From: Yamagishiella unicocca
Lineage: Eukaryota; Chlorophyta; Chlorophyceae; Chlamydomonadales; Volvocaceae
Assembly: GCA_003116995.1 (NCBI GenBank)
Contig: BDSL01000006.1
Location: forward strand, 1,950,501-2,014,500
Direction of reading: 5' to 3'
Length of the DNA: 64,000 nucleotides
The stretch's first letter is position 1. Each line of letters begins with the position of its first letter. Below the pieces are notes generated by a model. The model was not told the origin of the DNA and searched no databases. It saw only the letters and a program-made list of their open reading frames with translations. This document shows, one piece after another, positions 57,301-64,000 of the stretch. The position numbers and the translations under genes were made by a program.

Positions 57301-59060
57301 CGCATCCAGTCCAAGGCGGGGCGGACAGTGGGGCTGGAGCCGGGGGCGGCGTGGCGGGCGGCGCTGGAGGTGAGGATCGCTCACCCTGCATCTTGCGCCC
57401 ATGGGGATTTGAACACGTGACGCGACGGATGGAGGCTGGGGGTGCGGTTGTGTGGGGGGGCTGGTTTGCGCCACAGGGTCGGCTCAATTTGCCCCCCCTC
57501 CACTCCCCCCGGGACTGCTCCTGCCCGCAGGCCGCCACCTCCGTGGGCTGCAGTGCGGTGCTGCTGGCGGATAGACCCGCCAACGTGACGGAGCACCGCA
57601 TGGGGGCGGGGCTGGCGGCGGACAGCGGTGGGTCGCGGGGGTGGGATGGCGGTGGTGGTGGTGGTGGTGGTGGTGGTGGTGGCGGTACTAGGAGCTGTTG
57701 CAGTGGACCGTAAGGTGGAGTCGCCGAGGACGCATCGCCTGGGATTGAAATAGGCGGGGGTGATGGTAACAGTGGTGATGATTATGGCGGTGGTGCTGAT
57801 GGTGGCGGTGATGGTGATGGTAGCGGTGGTGGGATAAGGGGACAGGTGGGTCGGCGTTGCGGGCGTTTGGGGGGGGACAGGACCACCAGTCAGAGAAGCC
57901 TGCTTTCGCTACCAAGCCACCGACTCCTTTCCTTCCTCGCCAACCGCCTTTTCCCGCAGGCGCGCGTCTAGCTATTTCCCTGGGTATCGTGGTGGGGTCG
58001 CTGGTGGTGGCGCTGGGGACCGGCCTGGTGCCTGATCAGGCCGGCGGGGGGGTGCTGGCGGCGGCGTTCGCGGCTGCGGCGGTGGTGGCGGCGCCGGTGG
58101 TGGGGCCCTTCCTGGAGGTGTCGCGCTTCGCGGACCTGAGTGACGAGCAGATCGAGGACGCCGTGGCCGTAAAGGAGCCCATCGACACGGGCGACCTATC
58201 TCAGTGAGTGTATGAGGAGGTGGAGGCGCTCCAAGGGGGCGTGATTGGGGGAAGGGGCGGGGACAGGCGGGGGTAAAATAAGGTTGTGATTTGGAAGCTG
58301 GCGGCGGCTGGCGGTGTAAGCCACCGCGTGCCTTGTATATACCGGCTTACCAGTCGTACTGCCGTAGTGCCAGTAAACGGGAGCACGGCGTTTCCTGAAG
58401 AGTCCTCGTCGGTCATGGTGACCCATGGGTCATTCCTCTCTCCCCCCGTCCTTCCAGGCCGCTGAAGCTGTTCGGTGAGGACGCGCTGCTGGACTGGCCG
58501 GGGGCCTTCGACGCCCTCATAACGGAGCGTGACGCGTTCATGGCCAAGGCCATCGCGGCGGTGGCGACCGGTGGGTCATTAGGCTGAGGGAGGGTCCCAG
58601 GGCGCGCACCGACCGCAACGGGGGGAAAGGAAGGAACAAACCTGTCCAGCAGTTATTGGTATTAACAGTTTAAGTGCCAAAAAACCTGCGTGTCGGGCAA
58701 GGCAGGAGAGATAGGAGAGACAAGGGAGTGAGCGGGCAGAGTGGCATCCACAAGTATCAGCACCTGGCCCCCGCTGTTGCGCTGTCCGCTCCCCCGGGCT
58801 CCGCAGGCAAGTCCGGTGTGGCCCCCGCCTACGTGCTTGACGAGGTGGACGGCAAGGTGGTGTGGCGCTACGCCATGGCGGAAGGGGGGCCGCAGCGGTC
58901 GGCGCCGCAGGGCCAAGGCGACGGAGCGCTGCCGGGGCTGCACGGCGTGTCGGCGGTGGTGGGGGTAATTGGCAGTGCACACGTGCGCGGGATGGTGCGG
59001 GACTGGCAGACGGCGCTGCGGGAAGCTGACGTAGAGCCGCTGCTGCGCGACGCGGAGTGA
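51323..59060 (+). CDS. TraB-domain protein
   Basis: Sixteen exons, all in phase, give about 704 residues: 51323-51460, 51534-51680, 52209-52334, 53651-53789, 53991-54208, 54544-54588, 54880-54969, 55314-55401, 55608-55681, 56087-56247, 56611-56686, 57265-57369, 57531-57627, 57960-58203, 58458-58570 and 58807-59060. The N-terminus (MLGGSPRSAMRPGRGCRQAF) is Arg/Ser-rich like an organelle-targeting peptide. TraB signatures follow: THVYLLAMSHVSQRS, VRPEVVAVELCKER, AVLLADRP, an ITERDAFMA motif, and AVVGVIGSAHVRGM near the end. A hydrophobic Gly/Val/Ala stretch in exon 14 (SLGIVVGSLVVALGTG onward) could span a membrane. In plants, TraB proteins have been linked to mitochondrion-ER contact and mitophagy; the molecular activity is unclear. 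Intron 3 is swollen by a hexanucleotide array. Confidence 0.9.
52732..53492. repeat. (GCACCC)n hexanucleotide array, about 126 units
   Basis: A 761-bp, almost perfect GCACCC array fills most of intron 3 of the TraB gene. I see three one-base C insertions (near 53052, 53271 and 53311) and one A-to-G change (near 53432). The opposite, transcribed-template strand reads (GGGTGC)n: about 125 three-G tracts with three-base loops, an ideal G-quadruplex pattern. All six frames stay open across it, but this reflects the repeat and does not indicate protein coding. Confidence 0.97.
54452..54482. repeat. Three CGTACAATGC repeats
   Basis: Three adjacent 10-bp copies of CGTACAATGC lie in the intron between TraB exons 5 and 6. 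Confidence 0.85.
56262..56352. repeat. ACCGGTACTACT-type simple repeat
   Basis: A run of interleaved TACCGGTAC palindromes and ACT/ACC triplets begins 15 bp after the donor of TraB exon 10. It is low-complexity intron sequence. Confidence 0.7.
57647..57840. repeat. GGT/GATGGT microsatellite
   Basis: Ten or more GGT triplets, followed after about 80 bp by GATGGT/GGTGAT repeats, occupy the intron between TraB exons 13 and 14. Confidence 0.9.
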
Positions 59061-60508
59061 AAGGGTCGGCGGAAGCTGGGGGGTGGGGGGGGGGGTTTAG
59101 GGGTGGACTGGGGGATAGGGGATGGTGGGGGATGGAGGTCGGGCGTGCCTTGGTGGAGCGGAGAGCGGGAACGGAGTGGGTGATGGTGGACTGTTCACCT
59201 CGCCTCGGTTTGTTACGATGGCGGAATATTGGTGGTGCTGACGATACGAGAGCGGAACAGGTGACGAGGCACAGCGGATGACTTGATGACTGTATCCCAC
59301 AAACGATATGCCTCCCTTTACATGGGCCAACGCCTGGCACAATCCGCACGCCTACGCCCGCCGTTTAGGCGACGTATGTTTAGCGGTTACTACTGCTTTT
59401 GTTGGTTTGTCACAACGACCGCAATCGCGACTGTCCCAACCACCTACCAACAACGACCTCGTCGCACGTGCGGTCGTACCCACCCACCCACAGCCGTCGC
59501 AACGGCACACCGCCACATAGGTAGCAGCCACGCGGCCCTCGCGCAAGAGCAGTACTCCGACGGCGTTGGGCACACCTGCACTCTAAATACACCTTAACCC
59601 CGCACGGTCCCTCCGCACGGCCCCTCCTAGCGTCTCAACACGTCGCCGCGCAGAGGGGCCATGGGGCCACTCTAAGACGGCGCCAGGACCCCCTGGATCG
59701 GCCTTCTACAAGCGCTCGTACCTGCAAAACCCCAAATGCCAGCTGACGGGGCTTCCCGCATCCCATCGCCAGCCCCGATCATCGCGAGTCCCAGGACAGC
59801 ATGCAGTCCTATCGCGCATTCTAACACAACCCGCAGAGCGCGCGTCTCGCCGCCAGGCAAGGGGCCGTTGCTGCGGCAGCGCCACTTCGCAGCCGGAGGC
59901 ACCGCCTGCTAGCCACCCCGCCGAACGGCAAGCCTCGACGCCTTTGTGGGAAGCACACTGCAAACCTTGTTGTCAAGCTCCGACCCTCGCCCCATGCAAA
60001 GCCGGCGCGACCGCGGGACTACGTGCCACAGCAGACAACGCCCGCTCAGCGCCGGTCGCCGGCAGCTGTCCGGGCATACGACGCACGGCAGGCTCTCCGC
60101 AGGAGGGTTCTACGCCCCGGCCCCGGCGGCAGACTCCGCCTCCGCCGCTTACTTCTTGTACCAGATCTGCGTGGGGAGGTGGGAGAGAAGGCAAGGGCCC
60201 GAACCCACATCGGTCAGCGCAGGTGCTAGGTGGGAAGTCCCATGGGCGGCGCATCGCCCCATAGACCCACCCATCTGTAGCCATCAAACAGCGAAGACAG
60301 GCACAATGGCACATGCTCCGTGCATGCGGCTCCCATGGACGAGCCACCCGACGGGATAGGCCACCCACACTCTTGTCAGAAACCTTGAACAAAGAAATTT
60401 AAGTCACAACGTACCTTCATCGCCAAACGGATCATGCTCCGCAAAAAAAAACGTGTGTTCCCCCGCCCCCACCAGGCCTACCCCAGGCCAGGCCCTCTTA
60501 CCCCCTTC
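59061..60508. other. Convergent intergenic region, no gene seen
   Basis: This 1.4-kb interval lies between the TraB stop and the stop of the minus-strand complex I gene. I found no exon with convincing motifs or splice sites and no clear TGTAA signal on either strand. Confidence 0.55.
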
Positions 60509-61024
60509 TCACACCGGAGCTTGAAATCCCAACCCCACCTGCGCGGTCTTTGACCGGTAAATCTTCTTCTGCAGCTGCAGCAGGCCGTACAGCAGGCCCT
60601 CAGCCGTGGGCGGGCAGCCGGGAACGTAGACGTCCACGGGCACGACGCGGTCGCAGCCGCGGACTACTGCGTACGAGTAGTGATAGTAGCCACCACCGTT
60701 CGCGCAGCTGCCCATGGACACCACCCACTTAGGCTCGGGCATCTGGTCATAGACCTTGCGGAGCGCGGGTGCCATCTTGTTGGTGAGAGTTCCGGCGACA
60801 ATCATGCAATCCGACTGACGCGGCGAGGGGCGGAAAATGATGCCAAAGCGGTCCAGGTCGTAGCGAGAGGCACCAGCGTGCATCATCTCCACGGCGCAGC
60901 ACGCCAGGCCAAAGGTCATGGGCCAAATGGAGCCCGCACGAGCCCAGTTCACGACGTTGTCCACCTTGCTGACAACGAACTCCATGCCCTTTGCGGCAGC
61001 TACAGCCTTCGACATAGTTGCAAC
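60509..61024 (-). CDS. NDUFS7: Mitochondrial complex I subunit PSST (NuoB/NDUFS7), main exon
   Basis: The product is the 20-kDa subunit of NADH:ubiquinone oxidoreductase. It holds iron-sulphur cluster N2, the last electron carrier before ubiquinone. Cluster ligands and quinone-site residues are visible: [19 protein letters not shown], a [12 protein letters not shown] loop and [16 protein letters not shown]. The mature protein is complete from [14 protein letters not shown] through GFQAPV. A CTTGCAG splice acceptor lies directly before GTTGCAACTATG at 61024, so a separate upstream exon probably encodes the mitochondrial presequence; I could not place it. Unlike most genes here, the conserved part is in one exon. 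Copies of this subunit in green algae are nuclear, consistent with the setting. Confidence 0.95.
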   Translation of the reverse strand, partial: VATMSKAVAAAKGMEFVVSKVDNVVNWARAGSIWPMTFGLACCAVEMMHAGASRYDLDRFGIIFRPSPRQSDCMIVAGTLTNKMAPALRKVYDQMPEPKWVVSMGSCANGGGYYHYSYAVVRGCDRVVPVDVYVPGCPPTAEGLLYGLLQLQKKIYRSKTAQVGLGFQAPV

Positions 61025-61575
61025 CTGCAAGAATCGCCGGCGGGTTGCTGCTTGGTTGGTGACGTGCGTAGGGTTGGGCCACGAGAAGACTCCTGTCTGC
61101 GAAAAAAGGTCACCTGCCTTTTGCTAAAGTCCTTGATGGTTAGAGCGACCTAGCCTATAGTGTATAAGGCGTTCCAGGTGCTGAAGGGCGCTAAGCTTGT
61201 GCAGAGGCACGTTTGATGAACTGGGCACCGCGCTAGGTTCGGCCTTTACAAATGTAGGCCTTGCCCGTATTGATACTGCAAACGGCTGTAAAAGCGTGAC
61301 GTTGCAAGTCCAAGGCGGTCTCGGGGCCGGCCACGTTGCATGGGCCCCGTCGTGCAAACCATGCCCCAATTTGCAGGCTTCCCCACTAGACATACATGCA
61401 TGCGAGTTTAGCTGCATCAAATCACAATCCAGTCTATGGATACTGTTATCGTGAATGGAAACAGCTCCTCTCAAGTGAATTCCTCCATTGCGGCTCCACA
61501 GGACAGCAGCACGTAGAGCCAATGCAATCGTTGTATGCTTATTGTCGATGGTGTCCCGTGAGGTAATGGGGCCTC
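61025..61575. other. Upstream region of the complex I gene
   Basis: The region should contain the 5' exon, intron and promoter of the PSST gene on the minus strand. A donor-like AGGCAG/GTGACC lies near 61121, but the frame leading into it has a stop and no ATG. Another candidate reading (MQRGRPRDRLGLATSRFYSR, from about 61346) looks like a presequence but has no in-phase donor. Neither is accepted as an exon. Confidence 0.35.
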
Positions 61576-61968
61576 TCACGGCTCTCGTCTGAACAGTTGC
61601 CCCTGTCTGCTCAAGCACGCGTTCCTGCTGATGGGGCAATTGTTCCTGCTGGTGAAGCAATTGGGGCCTTGTTGCTGCTGGTGAAGCAAGGGGGGGCTTG
61701 TTGCTGCTGGTGAAGCAAGGGGGGGCTTGCTGCTGCTGGTGAAGCAAGAGGGGCCTTGTTGCTGCTGGTGAAGCAAGAGGGGCTTTGTTGCTGCTGGTGA
61801 AGCAAGAGAGGCCTTGTTGCTTCTGGTGAAGCAAGGGGGCCCTTGTTGTCTGCAGGGAGGGTGCAGTTTACGGTTACTGTCGGGTGCTCCAGCAAGGCAC
61901 GCAAGTAATGCCGAAACCGCTAGGGTTACATACACGGAGCAGTTCGCCATCGTCAGCCCCGTTTCCAC
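61576..61968 (-). CDS. Possible small secreted protein containing 29-bp repeats
   Basis: An open frame of about 130 residues (124 from the internal ATG at 61950) starts with MANCSVYVTLAVSALLACLAG, which has the look of a signal peptide. It is followed by a Gln/Ser/Ala-rich repeat region and ends REP. Because the DNA repeat has a 29-bp period, the encoded pattern cycles through LASPAA, LLLHQQQQ and CFTSSNK with a 29-residue period. No family is recognised and no splice partners were found. The repeat alone can keep frames open, so this may not be a gene. Confidence 0.3.
   Translation of the reverse strand: METGLTMANCSVYVTLAVSALLACLAGAPDSNRKLHPPCRQQGPPCFTRSNKASLASPAATKPLLLHQQQQGPSCFTSSSKPPLASPAATSPPLLHQQQQGPNCFTSRNNCPISRNACLSRQGQLFRREP
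61628..61850. repeat. 29-bp tandem repeat, about seven units
   Basis: Units of the form TTGCTGCTGGTGAAGCAAGAGGGGCC(TTG) recur exactly every 29 bp (GTGAAGCAAG begins at 61681, 61710, 61739, 61768, 61797 and 61826, with diverged units at the left edge). There are no stop codons in any minus-strand frame across the unit. Confidence 0.93.
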
Positions 61969-62111
61969 CCTAGCTCAATTTACGACCTGCTAAATAGGGA
62001 ACAAGACCTAAACGACAGTTAGAAAATAATCACCGACAGCATCAAACTGCCGTACCAACACGAGCGAGACACGAAGAAAGGACGCAAACCGCCGTAACAA
62101 CCCCAGACACG
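61969..62111. other. Short intergenic region between two divergent small ORFs
   Basis: The 143 bp between the two uncertain ORFs has no coding signal. If both are real this would be their shared promoter. Confidence 0.3.
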
Positions 62112-62465
62112 ATGGCCACCAGCCAACAACGGCCACATGTATCCAACTCACCAGTGCTCATCGCCAGCGCCCCACACGACAGTTGCAACAACAACAACCA
62201 GAGCCACACAATGAAAAGACGAGGAAAAAAGGAACATGCGCAAATTGCTACCTCATCAGCTGGATGGGGTGTCTGCATGAATGCGCTCAAACAAGGCACT
62301 TGTGGCCGCCATGGCTGCAGGACTCGCCACCGGATGAAGGTGCAGAATGGAGATGCGCCAGGAAACACACATGAAACAAGAACCCGCGTAAATATTACCC
62401 CACCCAAACACATACGACAACTCAAGCAATTGGCTCGGGTGCCAGCGCCACAGCCTCCGAAGTAG
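62112..62465 (+). CDS. Possible small CCCH zinc-finger protein
   Basis: An intronless 117-codon frame from ATG to TAG. It contains CMNALKQGTCGRHGCRTRH, spacing C-x8-C-x4-C-x3-H, which matches the CCCH finger of RNA-binding proteins. A basic stretch (KRRGKK) precedes it and a Pro-ending basic tail follows. CCCH fingers bind single-stranded AU- or U-rich RNA in known families. No other domain, signal peptide or splice partner is seen. The spacing match in a lone small frame could arise by chance. Confidence 0.4.
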   Translation: MATSQQRPHVSNSPVLIASAPHDSCNNNNQSHTMKRRGKKEHAQIATSSAGWGVCMNALKQGTCGRHGCRTRHRMKVQNGDAPGNTHETRTRVNITPPKHIRQLKQLARVPAPQPPK

Positions 62466-62802
62466 TGTACACATGCATGACTCAGCCTCCACTCTCCCAA
62501 TGGACTCCTCTCGCCCCAAGCCCGCACGCCTGCTCTCTCTCTTCCTTGTGGGATCCGTAACCAGCATTCCGCCTGCGACCTGAAACAACTATTATCTACG
62601 TCGCTATCTCGACCTGATATGTACAAACGTGCTGTGAGGGCACAGTGCAGCGCTGCCAAGATATATACATCGCTCAGCAATTATCGGCGTTGACCTTGAT
62701 GATAACACCTAGCGCAACATGTCCTTCGTATGTGATACCGGCGCCGGCCGCAACCAAACCGCGTCCGGAATTAGTCTCGTCCATGCTGCCTGAACCTGCG
62801 CA
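62466..62802. other. Interval downstream of the right-edge gene
   Basis: This is the probable 3'UTR and flank of the minus-strand gene ending at 62803. No exon or clear TGTAA was found. Confidence 0.45.
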
Positions 62803-64000
62803 CTACATGCCGAAGCGCTTGAGCACGTCGTTCGCTTTGCCGTTGCGCTTCTCGCTCGCGCTGATGAGGTCTCGGGCGCTCATGTTACGTCGCCGCTGGT
62901 ACACCTGCGTCGCGTCAGCAGGAACAGGGTGATGGTCGTGACGGTGAGCGCATATGCAGCCGCATAATGTTCACCTAACGCCACGCCCACAATGCCTCCT
63001 GGAATAGCAGTATATGGCTTCCCCTCGCCAGATGTTTTGCGCACGCTTGGCATTTTTGCTGCTGTGTGCGTTTCCCATCACCCAACTGAGGGACCCTTAC
63101 GACCTTCGGCTTTAGTATCCCCAACCCAGTTCTCCAGCATGCACCTCAAAACGTCTGTTCTAAACGGCTTTTTCGGGCATCCACAGGTCTTCCTCGAACC
63201 CCCTCAACCAGCCGGCCCCGCACCTGCAACGTCGTGGCCGACTTGTCCCCCACCCGAATGGTGCTTGTCACGTGCAGCACGTCAGGCTGACCCGCCGGGT
63301 CGGGCAGGGTGTAGCTCTCCTCCAGCTCGCCGGCGAAGGGCGCGCCCCACACCGCCCGGCACACGACACCGTTGTGCAGGACCTCGGAGTGCGCCTGCGG
63401 TCGCCGAGTCGTGTGGGCGGATGAGAGGCGGTCGGATCCGTACACCGAACCTCGAAGACGATGTCCTGATTTACCAGTTACTCACGTCCTGATCGTGCTA
63501 CCGGACTGAAAGGCCGTACCTGGGAGTCGCCTGAGCGCTGGTCCCGCCGCCGCATCTTGGCGCGGCCGCCTCCCAGAGGGTACGACTGCGGGTTACGGAA
63601 AGGAGGACAGGACATTGCGGGGGCAAGACAGGCTTAAGTCTCCATCCGGCATGAAGAGGCGTGCTTGGTGTGACTTAATGCATTCATACGTTCGACGCCG
63701 ATGCAGATACGCCAACGCAGCGTTCACCAAAGTTATCGCTTGCGGGCGCTAGCCGTCGCGCTTACCTCGGTGACCTTGAAGTAGGGGATGATGGTGAGGA
63801 AGTGCACGTTGAAGGCGCTGGTCCGTCCGGAGCCCACCGCCAGCTCCAGGCCCTCGATCAGCCGCGCTGTGGCCTTCTGCACGCCGCTGATCTGCGGTGG
63901 GGATGGACACCATATCACAAGTCAGCCAGCAAGTCAGGGTGCATCACTGTAGACGCGCAGAATAGCGGCGTACGCAAGACGCGACAACATCGACTATCGG
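62803..64000 (-). CDS. Unknown protein, C-terminal part (5' end outside window)
   Basis: Four exons join in phase 0: 63766-63891, 63520-63585, 63224-63394 and 62803-62904, ending in TAG. They give 154 C-terminal residues; earlier exons lie at or beyond the right edge. Visible sequence includes GVQKATARLIEGLELAV, FNVHFLTIIPYFKVTE, a basic patch GGRAKMRRRDQR, then LEESYTLPDP, LHVTSTIRVGDKSATTLQ and a basic end with SARDLISASEKRNGK. The ESYxLPDP..LHVTSTIRVGD segment reads like alternating beta strands, as in a lipocalin-like or FAS1-independent beta-barrel fold, but I do not recognise the family and assign no function. Confidence 0.75.

Noticed and set aside
62042..62680. A 212-codon minus-strand frame with hydrophobic stretches
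   Set aside because: It overlaps the CCCH-like frame, has irregular Cys/Trp-rich composition, no splice-consistent neighbours and no recognised motif.

Overview
This is nuclear DNA from a green alga, most likely a chlamydomonadalean or volvocine relative of Chlamydomonas. Coding sequence is very GC-rich. Genes are split into many 45-400 nt exons by GT-AG introns. Proteins carry long Gly, Ala and Gln runs. A TGTAA polyadenylation signal follows one gene, and TTTTAGGG telomere-type motifs sit inside an intron. I rebuilt gene models by hand from splice sites, reading-phase continuity and protein similarity. Exon edges described as approximate are uncertain.

Layout. 1-15753: a direct tandem duplication with a 7,803-bp period. 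It holds a truncated armadillo-repeat gene (copy 1), a truncated DExH-helicase-like 5' fragment on the minus strand, and a full-length armadillo-repeat gene (copy 2). 16790-22489: a secreted or membrane protein with a cyanovirin-N-like domain, a Pro-rich linker and about seven transmembrane helices, in visibly more AT-rich DNA. 23504-28117: a direct repeat pair flanking an isolated Fic-domain gene (minus). 27311-32369: two divergent unknown genes with aromatic, hydrophobic N-termini. 33294 to about 38029 (minus): ribonuclease Z. 38944-49027: a roughly 2,670-residue AT-hook/Gln-rich/PHD-finger chromatin protein related to plant HAT3.1/PRHA. 51323-59060: a TraB-family protein, with a 761-bp GCACCC hexanucleotide array in one intron. 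60509-61024 (minus): the PSST/NDUFS7 subunit of mitochondrial complex I. 61576-62465: two small uncertain ORFs. 62803-64000 (minus): the 3' part of an unidentified gene that runs off the window.

The genes form no operon and no single pathway, as expected for an algal nuclear locus. The most informative structures are the tandem duplication with its two broken genes, the repeat-flanked Fic gene, the PHD protein with six copies of a basic motif, and the hexanucleotide array. No bacterial-type operon, CRISPR array, tRNA or rRNA was recognised.
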